64,000 nt of DNA from Agrypnia vestita (GCA_016648135.1 JADDOH010023123.1:62001-126000); one strand, 5' to 3'. Positions 1-10,901 are shown, counted from the stretch's first letter. Made by a program: numbers and translations. Notes: a model not told the origin generated them from the sequence alone.

Positions 1-690
1 TACAGTACCTACAGTAAATTACGAGAATAAACTACTTTGAGCCACGTTATCTCAGGTTGATTTTTTTTATATATTTATTTGGCCATCCAACAGGACAAAT
101 ACATGTTGAGAAAAAATAATAAAAAAATATTTATTCGTCTCTTTATTTTCATTATTTATGCATTAATTACAAAAATATTTGTAAAATGAAACAAAAATGT
201 GAATGAATCATTGAAATATCTCTACAAATGAAAAAGTTATGGGACTTTTAATGGCTGACCTGCAGAATATGACCTGACTCTAATTTTTTCAAGGACAAGT
301 ATATAAAAATATTCCTGGAGCATTTTCATCGAAAGGAAGTATGCAAGACCCCTCAAAGTATAAAATTGTAGAGAGTTGAAATAAACTCCTTATTTAGGTG
401 AGGTGACTATTGCACAGTAGGAGTATGTCCCCCAATGGATATATTAAAAACACATTTATAATCCAGTTAAAGTATTGTCAAGTGTCGTGGTGCGGTAAGA
501 AACATGAAAACACAGGAAATTAATTAGCGATTTACTAATTAGTGATTAATAAATTAATTATGAAATGGGAAAGTCCCTTGTCAAGACTTAAACTAATACA
601 CATATTATTTAAATCACAAAATTTCATAATTTGTCACTCGTCTATAAATTCTTTATTACCGCTGGGTAACACTTACAAGAAATTTCTGTC
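1..690. other. AT-rich intergenic stretch, nothing recognised
   Basis: Only short open frames occur, with no recognisable protein similarity, and no repeat shared with the rest of the window was noticed. Confidence 0.5.
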
Positions 691-930
691 GGCCCGGCTT
701 TTCGCTAATCTCGCTCTGGAAGGAACGTTAAAATAAAAGTAAAAATATGGCGGCCACACGGCAGTAGTATAGTAAACACGCTGTATTTCCGAGCATTCCA
801 GAAGTTTGTCGTTTGTTCTCGCCGTTTCCCGACCGTTCCAGACGTTCCTTGAATCTTCTAGCTCATTCCTGAGCGCGGTAGTGCTTTCCAGAATGCAGTA
901 GAAGGTCCTAGAGGTTTCGAAAGTCTCGTT
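690..930 (-). mobile_element. Decayed Helitron-like relic with phased GAA/TTC array
   Basis: From about 796 to 920 TTC and GAA triplets recur in a single 5-bp register (for example TTC at 796, 816, 826, 836, 856, 866, 886 and 916; GAA at 801, 851, 891 and 901). On the minus strand the array is followed about 100 bp later by a GCGAAAAGCCGGGCC motif that resembles the GC-rich 3' hairpin region of the Helitron-like insertion at 35800-36323. The order (array, then GC motif) is the same at both loci. Ends cannot be defined, so the mobile-element call is an inference. Confidence 0.35.
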
Positions 931-1027
931 CCATATTAATATTACGATGGTTCCTATCGTGCGTAAATTTCTCCGAATTCTATTATCGCGTTGCAGTATT
1001 TATTTTTGCGTAATTAAATCCATTAGT

Positions 1028-1545
1028 AAAAAAAATTAACCCATAAAAACCAAGTTTTTACTATACTCCTTTTCTTTGTAAAATATAACAATAATTAATG
1101 AAGAATTAAAACATATAACATAACACTAAACTTACAGGAATTTAATATATTTCTAAAATGTCAGTTGTTTTGAGATGTCAAGATTTTGATAGATTCAATT
1201 ATCATCAATATCGTACCTTATGAATTTCCAGCGTCAAATGATTTAGTCAGAATCAGATTTGAGTAATATAGAATCCTTAAAAACTAAGCAGAAATCTAAA
1301 AGAAATAAATGATTATTTGATTTCTTCCCGAAATACCCAATTTTGCTTTCATCTGTGAACCAATTGTTATAAATTTTCGAAATTCGTAGTGATGTACCTA
1401 TTACACCGACGGACTAATTCAAATTTTAAATATTCCCTGGCGTCGTCGTTAGGCCGCTGATGGTAGTAATCAAACATTTGTATTGTTTCCAATTTTAAAA
1501 AACCATTAAAATTTCTAAAAATTCAAAATTATACTATAATTATTA
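1028..1545 (-). repeat. Dispersed repeat, inverted copy of 42570-43012 (hAT-associated)
   Basis: The stretch is the reverse complement, with scattered changes, of 42570-43012. Shared stretches include the ACCCATAAAAACCAAG end and the segment around 1385-1470. At the other locus the repeat lies beside a hAT transposase C-terminus on the minus strand, so both are probably pieces of one hAT family. No intact reading frame remains. Confidence 0.55.
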
Positions 1546-1734
1546 ATTTTTTAAACGAAAACAAAAAATATATTTTAAATAAGCGTTGTTTTTTTAAATT
1601 TTATTCCAAACCGAGTCTCTTCAAGTAAAATTGTTTTGAAAATTTTCTTACTGTTTAAACTGGATTTTGTCCACAGAGAGATAAGCATTAATTGATAAGA
1701 AAATCCGAGCTTAGTGTCAAGACAAAACTGACTG

Positions 1735-1890
1735 TTTTCAAATCTGTGTACAGGCCCACCCTACTATATGACCATCAAATTTGGATCCTGACGGAGAGAG
1801 TGAGATCAAGGGTCCAGACAGATGAGTTTTCTAAGGGGGGTAGCGGGAGCTACACTGGTGGACAGAGTGATAGAATCATACATTTAGGCC
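1735..1890 (+). pseudogene. Non-LTR retrotransposon (LINE) C-terminal fragment, family A
   Basis: The translation reads KTKLTVFKSVYRPTLLYDHQ and continues with IWILTERVRSRVQT, the conserved region after the reverse transcriptase palm in many LINEs. The same nucleotide family occurs in reverse at 13440-13830. The fragment is truncated at both ends and frame-shifted after about 1850. Confidence 0.65.
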
Positions 1891-2084
1891 ACGTACCTAA
1901 TTCGATTTTTTTTTTAAATTTGACGAAATTGAAGAAAATATTTCGATTTTTTCGCAATTAAGAACAGCATATATTTATCAACATCGGATACTTAAATGAT
2001 GGAAATGTCGCGATCTTTGTATAAGCATAATAAATATTGCGTTTTTAAAAAGATGGAAGAACAGCTGTGAATTCACTCCATAGG

Positions 2085-2640
2085 AGGCGATATCCTCTGT
2101 AGAAATTACCACGCAGCTACCAACTACGTTTTAAATTCCCCACTGCAAAGGCTTCCTAGACTAGCAAACAGGTACGAGCAACTTGACGTTTTTGCAACCA
2201 ACTTTGTAATATTCAAACATATTTTAAAAAGTGTATTGAAAGATTACTAGTATTAATTAAGTAATTTGTATCTGTTGATTGAGTGAGATAAGTAAGTATT
2301 ATGTAACATTTTTATTATATTATGATTTTCTAAGCTTGTGCTATTGCTTTTCACTCTAGGTTATAATTTTTTTTGTAATTTTTTATATTATGCTTTCCTA
2401 AAGCTTCTGTTCTTTGTTATATACTTGCTTTCTACTTTATATTATATTTATCTTTATATATTTGAATTTGTATTTTAAGTATTTTCTTTCCATTTAATGC
2501 TATTATTATTTTTATGTTATTATTTTTTATTCAATGTATTTCTTGAGCAATCATTTAAAGTATTCATTCTATAAATGTATACATTACCTTATTCTTTGTA
2601 AAATCTCTGTAGGGCTAAAATAAATAAAATATAAAAATAT
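2085..2640 (+). pseudogene. LINE 3' end: ORF C-terminus plus 3' UTR
   Basis: From about 2085 to 2251 the frame reads DILCRNYHAATNYVLNSPLQ then RLPRLANRYEQLDVF, ending at a stop codon. This resembles the short helical tail found at the C-terminus of several LINE ORF2 proteins. An AT-rich 3' UTR follows and ends near 2640 in an A-rich AAATAAATAAAATA tail. The copy is 5'-truncated and is not a host gene. Confidence 0.55.
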
Positions 2641-2903
2641 GTCTATGAAAATGAAGAAGAAGAAAGCATTTCCTAAAATATGCAAAAATACATAAGCTTT
2701 TCACAAAATTAATAGCATTTTTCATGAGTTTAGCGATTTTGGCGAATTTCGCAATTGCATCGCGATTTTTTTTTTTGGATCCCTTGAAATTCAAATCAAC
2801 GAGGTTCTACTGTATCGTCTTCATCAGCCGATTTCTGTACCTTAAGATGAACGTCTTCTTAAGGATCCCACACTTTCCTCCGTCCATCGTTGTTCATCGC
2901 CAC

Positions 2904-3439
2904 GTGGTAGTGAAACCACAGACAACAAACTCCTGCTATACAAAGCCGTTATACGGCCCATCCTCACATATGCAGCCCCCGTCTGGGACCACGCCGCAGT
3001 CATGCACACCAAAAAACTTCAGATTTTGCAAAACAAGGCCATCCGGTTAGCTCTGGATGCGCCGCGTTGGATCAAAATCACACAGCTTCACCACGACTCA
3101 GGTATTCCTCCGATAATGGAATTCATTAGAGAAACCGCCGAACGATTCTATGCAGGCATCCCAACCCACCAAAACCCCTCCATTAACACTCTGTCGCGCT
3201 ACGACGAGACCATCCCAAGGAAGTTCAGGAGACCTAAAATGGACCTCCTGCGGGACCCCAACCCCCGGGATCCTCCTCCTGCACCATCTTCGCAGTAACA
3301 ATCCCCCCCCAAAAATAAACCCCCGCAAGTGAGGTAAATTAATCCCTCACCTCACATAATGATGAAAGAGCAAGGGGTCCTTTGTGACCCGGTACTCTGC
3401 TGGCAACGAGATCAAAGTCAAAGTCAAGTGGTAGTGAAA
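2904..3439 (+). mobile_element. 5'-truncated Jockey-like LINE with 12-bp target duplication
   Basis: The element spans 2916-3427 and is flanked by the direct repeat GTGGTAGTGAAA at 2904-2915 and 3428-3439. Its frame encodes a Jockey-type C-terminus: LYKAVIRPILTYAAPVWDHA, then KKLQILQNKAIRLALDAPRW, and a RRPKMDLL motif, ending at a stop at about 3298. The 3' end is a short AAAGTC tandem, as in several insect LINEs. The intact target duplication indicates a fairly young, dead-on-arrival insertion. Confidence 0.8.
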
Positions 3440-4785
3440 AAATAAACAAAATTACGTGTGTGAGTAAAAATTTAATTTTCATTTTACAAAACTTGTAAAG
3501 CTAATTTACATTGTTTCTCCTATGTTAAATTAAAAAGACTTAATAAAAATAATAATTAAAAAGTAATAGGCACTATCATTGACGTATTATAATAAAGACA
3601 CGTTATTCCCATACTAGCTGGCTTTCATATATAGCAAATATTGCAATGAAAGAGACAACAAATCACGGCGTACTTATTTCACAAACGCTCTGCGTGTAGA
3701 CAGAGAAATCAGATAATTTGAAGTCACAGTGACTAAAATAATATACTAATTCTTGCAATAGTGTACGATACTCTGTTCCATTTTCCGCGTAGTGTCGCGC
3801 CCGATCACAAAGAAGGTCCGTTCGATAACGAATGCAAGTAAGGCAATTACCTCACTTTTGAGCTGCCAAGATTTCACGCTTGTAACGTATCTACAGTTTA
3901 TTATATCATTGGGCACTGTGATAGATTTTAAAATAATCTTTTGTAATGTAGGTGGACGTCTACTATTACCGAAAATAACATTATTTCAGTAATAAACTAT
4001 TTACGCAAATAATTTCATTTTTATGTACCTATTTTTAAAAACGCGCAAAAACGCCCGCAGCTGTCATGGCGTCTACGTGACATCAAGTCTAAGTAAACAT
4101 TGCACTGTGTCTATGACAACAGTTCAAGAGACACAGTGATGGTTACCGACGTTTCAGTTAAAATGGTCGAATGCATAATCTTCTACTTTTATTTAATTGA
4201 AAATCTTATTAATCTCAATGTGTATATAAAACTGGATTATTTTTTAAAATCCTTTCAAAATATTTTCTCCTCTAAAATCACTTATTTTTTAATTCTTTAA
4301 TGCTGTCGTCGTGCCTATTGTAAGTAAAATTTAGAACGGTTAAAATATCCATCAAACTGTATTCGATTCTACTGGCGTACTCTACGACTTTCTTTAGTTC
4401 GGGTGTACTCCTGCAACGAAAAATGTCAATGAGTTTCAAGATGATCATTTAATTAGGTGTGTTGCCTCTATGGTAAATATTTTTATATTTTACTACTTAA
4501 GTTACCATAGTGACAGAATCACTCATCGCTAAATCGTAACGGGAATATTGAGAAAAGAGGATAAGAGTTAATGAAAGCAATAACGTAATAAATTACTTTC
4601 ATGAACACTTCTCTCATTATTTCCGTTACCACCACCCTTACTTACACCAGTAGTTTCAGCTCAACACCCAATCATTTCATTATTCGTGTTTGTATCTAAT
4701 CAATGTAAAAATTGTACATATATTTGAAAGCAGTCACAGAATGTTAGTAAACTTAGTAAAAACCACTACCAGATTTAAGGTCTAC
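3440..4785. other. Non-coding AT-rich stretch
   Basis: No convincing gene. About 4388-4440 (the TTCTTTAGTTCGGGTGTACT region) resembles a piece of the repeat family at 33540-33620 and 62160-62220, so part is old repeat. Short open frames here show no recognisable domains. Confidence 0.45.
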
Positions 4786-4788
4786 TGG

Positions 4789-4817
4789 TTTCGAGACGTA
4801 CCCGTCTCTTCCTCAAG
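4789..4817 (-). ncRNA. Hammerhead-like core (Penelope-type terminal repeat)
   Basis: On the minus strand: CTTGAGGA, a perfect GAGAC/GTCTC stem II, then GAAAC. The extra T in the first box is a departure from CUGANGA. It lies just downstream of the stop codon of the ankyrin gene. Confidence 0.4.
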
Positions 4818-4939
4818 ACCAACACTACACTACTACATTCACAACACTATACACCCAAACCATAGTATTGTAAAACTATCACCATATTGTTCACATGCGT
4901 GTTAGTCGGCTAGTAAGGCGAAGTAAATGTGCTAGAATT

Positions 4940-7900
4940 TTACTTAGATGTTTTATTTTCCTGGAAAAATTTGTCGCAAAAATCTAACAGAAGAAGGCCC
5001 CTACCAGCAACCTCGCTGCTCTGCAAGAGCTGGACGATATCCGTCCGCTCACTCTGCTTCGCCAACTGCAAAGCTGTGCTGTTGTCTGCATCTTTATGAT
5101 TGATGAACGAGTACAACTGCTCTGGTTTACTCACCTTGACGAAACTCAGCAAACACTCCACAATGTTGAGGAAGCCTGACATTGCCGCCAGGTGCAAGGC
5201 CGTAGCGCGGTCTCCGATCTGAGCCCGGACGTCGGCTCCCGCAGCCAGGAGCTGCGCCACGACTTCCTCGCGACCGTTCCTGGCCGCCACGTGCAGCGCC
5301 GTCCACTTGTCCGAGTCCTCGGCATCGACGTTGGCAGCGCTCTGCAGCAAGATCGAAACAATCGCCGTGTGGCCATTCTGGGCTGCTAAATGCAAGGCTG
5401 TCCAATGGTCTTCATCTGGTGAATTGACGAAGCTTTCGAGCGAATCCTCCCCCTTTTCCTTTGCAAAGTTTATCAGGACATTGACGCAAGACTCGATTCC
5501 GCTCATAACTGCCGCGTGAAGAACGGTGGTTTTTTTGGGGTCCTTAAAGAAAATATCTGAACCATGTCGTACCAGTTCTTCGACGATAGCAGCGTTACCT
5601 TTGAGTGCGGCGTAGTCGAGAGCTCTCGCCTTACTAGTGTTTTTCAAGTCAGCATCTATTCCTTCCTCTAACAATATCCTGACTATATCGATATGATTGT
5701 TGAGTGCTGCCCGGTGTAAAGCATTTTCATTGGTTTCGGACACAGAATTAACGTCAGCACCTCTCTGCAATAATAAAACGACGACGTCTTTATGGCCATT
5801 GCCCGCTGCCAAGTGCAGCGGTGTGACTCCAAAATTCGTAGGACTGTTTATAAAATTTACTAAACCACAGTCGCTTTTGCTCTTCAACGGGTGATCTATC
5901 ATAATACCAACAATTTCAAGGTGCCCGTTACTAGATGCGAAGTGCAAAGGAGTAAAATTATCTTCAGAAAAAGCGAAAATGTATGCCCCCTTGTCCAATA
6001 ATATTCGTACAACATCGCTGTGCCCGTTTTTGGCTGCCACTTGTAAGGCAGTCCGATTATTTTTCTCGTTGAAGCAATCAACGTTGGCGCCTGATCGTAT
6101 CAGAAGTTCAACGATACCACGGAAGCCCTTCGATGCCGCCAGATACAAAGCTGTGTATCCTTCGACGGTCTTTGCTTCAACGTCTGCGTTGTGTTCCACC
6201 AATATTCGTGCGACATCTTCGTGTCCGTTGAGGGCCACGGCGTGCAGAGCTGTCCATTGTTTATCTGTTGTTGCGTTAACTTCTGCCTGTCTATTTACGA
6301 GAATTTGAACCGAATCAACGTGGCCATTTTCTGCTGCTGCGTACAGAGCTCCGAAGCCACTCCCACCTCTGGCATTGATGTCTGCGTTATTATCCAGCAG
6401 CAATGATACTATATCACTGAAACCGTTCACTGCTGCTGAAAGCAATGGAAACAAATTATTACAGTCATCAATCTTTACTTTTCCTTTTGTTATCAAAAAC
6501 ACTACGATATCTTTGTATCCCCCGTCCACTGCTGAACGCAAAGCTTCCGCGTTTTCTTGCTGGTGATCTTCGACACATCCTTGTTTATCTAATAATGCGG
6601 TAACGATATCTTTACGACCGTCCATTGCCGCTTGCATAAGAGGCGTCTTCCCGTCTCCACCTCGGGCTTTAATATCTGCATCCATCTCCAGCAATAAATC
6701 GACGACACTTTTGTGTCCTTTTCTAACTGCAAAGTGTAAAGGAGTGTAGTTTGATTTTGTCAAAGCATCAATCGGCGCTTCGCTCTCGATTAATCTTCGA
6801 GCGATAGCTGCATTACCCAAGTCAGCCGCCATGTGAAGCGCAGTAGTGTGATCATCCGCAACTGCGCGCACATCTGCGCCAAGTTGCAACAATAAACCTA
6901 CAGCACCTTCGTGATCGTGCAACACCGCCAGGTGCAGCGCTGTCGAATCGTCCATTGCTTTTGCATTCAGTCTGGCGCCTGACTTCACCAGAACCCGCGC
7001 GACCTCCGTGCGACCATTCAGCGCTGCGAGGTGCAGGGGATGTTGACGTGCTTTGCCTTCTGCATCTAAATCGGCACCGTAATTTAATAACGTCTCGACC
7101 ACGTGCTCGTGACCGCCCTTCGCGACCATGTGGAGAGCTGTCCAGCCGTAGTTTGTCTGGTCTTCGACTCTCGCCCCGTTCTGCAGTAAGACTTCAACAA
7201 CGTATCTGTGGCCGTAGAACGCAGCGGCATGAAGAGCTGTCTTGTTTTTAGACGTCCGACAATGAACGTTGGCTCCTTTCGTTATTAGCGCCGTTACAAT
7301 TCTGTCGTAACCACCCTTCGATGCGATGTACAGAGCGGTGTGTTTGCTTTTGTTCACTTCGTCGACGCGGGCTCCTTTATCGAGTAACACTTGTACCGCT
7401 TCTTCGAGTCCATCTGCCGCGTAATGTAGCGCTGTGTGATGGTGCTCATTTCTACAATTAATATTTATATCTAGACTTTTTTCTAGTAAAGCCAGCGCGC
7501 ATTCTTCTTGTTCTTCTTGTAGAGCTACGAGCAGAGGCGTCGTGCCATCGTCTGCGGTGGCGTTAACGTCTGCGCCTCGGACCAGCAGCAGCAGAGCGCT
7601 GGCCGTGGAGCCGCGCATCACCGCCGAGAAAAGGGCGGTCCTGTTGCGTGTACCCACGCCATCCACTTCGGCCGAATTTTCCAACAGGAGTCTGACCACC
7701 TCCTCGTGTCCCCAGAATGCTGCCCAGTGCAAGGGAGGAACAGATACCTCAGTTACCGCTTTTAAATTCAACCCGTTTTCGAGAAGTACCTCGATCACTT
7801 TTTTATGTCCCTTGTAAATCGCGATATTAAAAGGCCTGCGGAGAACTTTTTCTGTTAAACTTTTGTCTCGTAACATACTGTTAATCAAAACGTGGTGGCC

Positions 7901-10873
7901 ATTGTACGCCGCCAGGGACAGCAATTCAACTATTTGATCGTGTTTCGCATCAAATAATTTCGCGTCTTCAAGAAGCTGGACGATCCGAAGGCTTCCGTTC
8001 GCGAACGCTACGTGAATTGGAGTCCGATCATTTTTATCTATTGTCGCGATGTTCAGATTCAGGCTGAGTAATTTGGAAAATGTGTTCAGGCTGTTATTTT
8101 TTGCAGCAAAATGCAGTCCAGTACCTCCGATTAGATCCCGTCCATGGACGTCTGCACCTTTATAGATGGCTTCTTGAAGACGTTGGAGGTTATCGTCACT
8201 CGCAGCTATGAACATGTCGTTCTGTATCGTTACAATTCGCTGGTACTTGTCTACTGCGTCTTTTAATTTTTTCAGATTGAAAACCGTTCGTCGACCTATC
8301 AGCGTGTCTGTCTTTGCGATCAAGTCTTTTCCTTCGTGTATCAACTTTGCAGCAGTGCAAGCAATGGCCACTGCAGGATCGAAATGTAGTACATCTACTA
8401 ATGCATCTCCATGAGCTAAATAATTCCTCAAGTTTTTGCCGATCAAGACTACGGAGTACTCGTCGTAGAGCAGTCTGCTGTCCACAAACAGGTCGTTGCT
8501 GTCTAAAATTTCGGTCAAATCTAAAACCAACATCTCGACGGCAGCACGTACCTGGTCTCCACCGTCCAACAGGTATTTTTTGCAATCAAAAAGTAGCTTC
8601 AGCGATGTTAATCTCTTGTCGTAATACGATGAGATCTCCCGTTTTCTTTCGTCTTTTAGATCTTTAATGATGCCCGTCACTTCGGACCTTATCTTTTTTT
8701 CAAGTTTTAAAGCACCAAAGAATGCGTCCAAAGCTTCGTTGTAATATTTATACGAAAGCAAATGTCCTTTGCTTAAAGTCCTTGCAAATGATTCATAGTC
8801 GACAACGACAATATTCAGCCGCGATACGCACTCCCTAAACTTACCGTCTTTATATTTGTCTACAAGTTCTTTTACATTTCTGGGTTTAAAGTTCATTTCT
8901 TTTAATAGGGAATTGAATGATTCCAAATCTGGTACCGAACCGTTGCACAAGTTAAGGAGTTTCAGTTTGTTTTCGTAAATCTGTATTTGAGAGTCTATCG
9001 ACTTTTTAATTTTGAGTTTGCTGTCGTCTGAAACCATGCGTTCTTGCACTTTCAAAAACACCCCTTCTATCGTTTTTTTTATTTCTTCTTGCAATACGCT
9101 TTCGTTTTGCAGTAAGTTCTCGTTCAAGTTCTCTATTTTTTTTATTCTTGTCTCTTCAAACGATAGTAAGCAGAAAATTCTGAAGCGTAGGTGAATAACT
9201 TGTTCTGTCGCAGAGAAACGTCTTATTCTACATAGTAATGGAATTATATTATTTAGCTTTATGGAGCTGATATGCGACGTCATAATTTTATTCAGAAGTC
9301 TTTGACAGTCTTTTTTAAATGTGGAAATATTAACGTAAAACATGATTGAATCGAACATATTCGAAATACTGTGAATTTTTTCGGAAGAATGTATGTTTCT
9401 TCTTTCACGTGATTCGATAATTTCTTTGATTTCTTCCAAGGCAAGTGTTTCTTCTGGCGTCTTGTCTCCCAACTCATCCTCCAACTGCCGCAGGAGATCC
9501 AGAGCGAGGTCAATTTCCGCTGTGCCTTTGACAACTTCATCGATTTCCGCGAAATCGATGTGGTACAAGCTTTTGCGCAGTCGCGTCAGATCGTCTAAAT
9601 CGTCGATTTTCATTATTTTATTCAAAAATTGCGTGACTGTCTCCAGCCGCTTCTTTCCGAGGATCACGTTGATCTCCACGGCGATCTTCCGCAGGTCTCG
9701 CTGCAGCGAGTAGAAGAAGCCGGGGTCGGCCTCCAGGCGGAGCTTGTCGGCCAGGGTGTGCGCGTGCGACAGCAGGTTCCGCAGCCCCGTGAGGGTCTCC
9801 CGGGCGGCGCGCGGCGCGTCGCAGCCCAGCGCGCCGTGCACGTCCGCGCTCACGTGCGGGGAGTCCGGAGTGCTCTTCAGGCACTCCCCCATCACCTGCA
9901 GGGCCCGCTGCACCACCAGCGCGCCCGCGTCTCCGTGCTCCTCGACACTCACCGCCATCGCCAGCCTCGCGTACTTCAAAATACGTTTTAGGGAATATAT
10001 ATTTCTGATTATTTCGAAGTCTTTGTACAGCGTCTCGAAAGTTGGCTTCGTTTTCACAACATTTTCGATGATTTTGCTGCGATTTGTTGCTATTCGTTTC
10101 ATTTGCCATCCTTTCTTCGCGAGGTCCACGTTAGAGAGGCTCTCCGCGAAAGCGGTTAGGTGGTTTAAAATGCTTTTTGTATCCAGAACCAGACGGTAAA
10201 AACTTTCAGATTCCTTCGTCCGGCTGATGCAGGAGATAAAAATGACCAAGCAAAACAGCATCTCATCCCATGGAAGGATATCGAAAGTTCCCTTCATCTG
10301 TCGCTTCAAGATGTGTAAATTTTGCGCAACCGATCTCCCCAGGAAGACGAACTGCTCGTCCAGGTTTCCCGTAGAGTAATGAACACGCAAGAAGTCTATG
10401 AGCTGGAGGGTTAGCTCGACTCTCTGTCGCACGTCCTCGGGAGTTGGTACGATCTCTTTTAAGGTAACACTACTCTTTTCACAGAAAAATTGATGGTCCA
10501 GCAGCTTCTGTTCCACGGCCATTTGCATATCTGGCGTCAGCGGGACGCTCTTGAGTTTTAATTCCACGTACGACTCCTGCAGTTGTTGGATCCGTAGGTC
10601 GCAGCCGCTGCCTGGTGCTTCCGCTTCTTCTATTCGTCGCACGAGTAATGTGAAGAGTTCAGTATTGCCAAGATGGATTATATCGTAAAATGTGGTCTTG
10701 TCAATGTCGGCGCTGCTGGTTATGAGAAGTTTAAGTGTTTGGTACTTGTCTTCATCACTGCGGCTACTGACGGAGGCTTCGCTCTCCGGCGAGCAGGACA
10801 GGGGAACCTTGGCAGTCGGAAGCTTCTCCGGGAGAATGTCCTGAGTTGGCTTCTCGGCCATTCCATCTTCCAT
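4940..10873 (-). CDS. Giant HEPN-like/ankyrin-repeat protein, intronless, 1,977 aa
   Basis: Uninterrupted frame from an ATG at 10873 to a stop at 4940. Residues 1-40 are low complexity. Residues about 40-880 are predominantly helical and contain two R-N-x3-H motifs: R365-N-L-L-S-H370 (LRNLLSHAH) and R816-N-Y-L-A-H821 (LRNYLAHGD). This R-polar-x3-H pattern is the catalytic signature of HEPN ribonuclease domains. Residues about 885-1955 are roughly 30 ankyrin repeats with the usual TALHxAAxxGH and VxxLLxxGA cores; a short tail follows. Ankyrin arrays bind proteins. An RNA-cleaving or RNA-binding role is inferred from the HEPN-like motifs alone; the two domains could be inactive. Single-exon structure suggests a retrocopy or a rapidly expanding family. 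ATGs at residues 1 and 5 are both possible; the first has a splice-acceptor-like site 29 nt upstream. No frameshift or stop in nearly 6 kb, amid dead repeats, argues that it is functional. Confidence 0.9.
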   Translation of the reverse strand: MEDGMAEKPTQDILPEKLPTAKVPLSCSPESEASVSSRSDEDKYQTLKLLITSSADIDKTTFYDIIHLGNTELFTLLVRRIEEAEAPGSGCDLRIQQLQESYVELKLKSVPLTPDMQMAVEQKLLDHQFFCEKSSVTLKEIVPTPEDVRQRVELTLQLIDFLRVHYSTGNLDEQFVFLGRSVAQNLHILKRQMKGTFDILPWDEMLFCLVIFISCISRTKESESFYRLVLDTKSILNHLTAFAESLSNVDLAKKGWQMKRIATNRSKIIENVVKTKPTFETLYKDFEIIRNIYSLKRILKYARLAMAVSVEEHGDAGALVVQRALQVMGECLKSTPDSPHVSADVHGALGCDAPRAARETLTGLRNLLSHAHTLADKLRLEADPGFFYSLQRDLRKIAVEINVILGKKRLETVTQFLNKIMKIDDLDDLTRLRKSLYHIDFAEIDEVVKGTAEIDLALDLLRQLEDELGDKTPEETLALEEIKEIIESRERRNIHSSEKIHSISNMFDSIMFYVNISTFKKDCQRLLNKIMTSHISSIKLNNIIPLLCRIRRFSATEQVIHLRFRIFCLLSFEETRIKKIENLNENLLQNESVLQEEIKKTIEGVFLKVQERMVSDDSKLKIKKSIDSQIQIYENKLKLLNLCNGSVPDLESFNSLLKEMNFKPRNVKELVDKYKDGKFRECVSRLNIVVVDYESFARTLSKGHLLSYKYYNEALDAFFGALKLEKKIRSEVTGIIKDLKDERKREISSYYDKRLTSLKLLFDCKKYLLDGGDQVRAAVEMLVLDLTEILDSNDLFVDSRLLYDEYSVVLIGKNLRNYLAHGDALVDVLHFDPAVAIACTAAKLIHEGKDLIAKTDTLIGRRTVFNLKKLKDAVDKYQRIVTIQNDMFIAASDDNLQRLQEAIYKGADVHGRDLIGGTGLHFAAKNNSLNTFSKLLSLNLNIATIDKNDRTPIHVAFANGSLRIVQLLEDAKLFDAKHDQIVELLSLAAYNGHHVLINSMLRDKSLTEKVLRRPFNIAIYKGHKKVIEVLLENGLNLKAVTEVSVPPLHWAAFWGHEEVVRLLLENSAEVDGVGTRNRTALFSAVMRGSTASALLLLVRGADVNATADDGTTPLLVALQEEQEECALALLEKSLDININCRNEHHHTALHYAADGLEEAVQVLLDKGARVDEVNKSKHTALYIASKGGYDRIVTALITKGANVHCRTSKNKTALHAAAFYGHRYVVEVLLQNGARVEDQTNYGWTALHMVAKGGHEHVVETLLNYGADLDAEGKARQHPLHLAALNGRTEVARVLVKSGARLNAKAMDDSTALHLAVLHDHEGAVGLLLQLGADVRAVADDHTTALHMAADLGNAAIARRLIESEAPIDALTKSNYTPLHFAVRKGHKSVVDLLLEMDADIKARGGDGKTPLMQAAMDGRKDIVTALLDKQGCVEDHQQENAEALRSAVDGGYKDIVVFLITKGKVKIDDCNNLFPLLSAAVNGFSDIVSLLLDNNADINARGGSGFGALYAAAENGHVDSVQILVNRQAEVNATTDKQWTALHAVALNGHEDVARILVEHNADVEAKTVEGYTALYLAASKGFRGIVELLIRSGANVDCFNEKNNRTALQVAAKNGHSDVVRILLDKGAYIFAFSEDNFTPLHFASSNGHLEIVGIMIDHPLKSKSDCGLVNFINSPTNFGVTPLHLAAGNGHKDVVVLLLQRGADVNSVSETNENALHRAALNNHIDIVRILLEEGIDADLKNTSKARALDYAALKGNAAIVEELVRHGSDIFFKDPKKTTVLHAAVMSGIESCVNVLINFAKEKGEDSLESFVNSPDEDHWTALHLAAQNGHTAIVSILLQSAANVDAEDSDKWTALHVAARNGREEVVAQLLAAGADVRAQIGDRATALHLAAMSGFLNIVECLLSFVKVSKPEQLYSFINHKDADNSTALQLAKQSERTDIVQLLQSSEVAGRGLLLLDFCDKFFQENKTSK
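4952..4957 (-). promoter_or_regulatory. Poly(A) signal overlapping the end of the ankyrin CDS
   Basis: AATAAA on the minus strand falls within the last codons of the giant ankyrin ORF, 10 nt before its stop. Usual cleavage 10-30 nt downstream would leave almost no 3' UTR. No closer AATAAA was seen just after the stop. Confidence 0.35.
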
Positions 10874-10901
10874 GACGTTAGCCTATCGTGCTCTGACTTT
10901 T

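Noticed and set aside
4940..10873. Ankyrin protein as a spider latrotoxin relative or a bacterial endosymbiont gene
   Set aside because: No similarity to the latrotoxin N-terminal region is apparent, and the gene lies among eukaryotic repeats with an AATAAA and an acceptor-like site. Ancient horizontal transfer cannot be excluded, but nothing here shows it.
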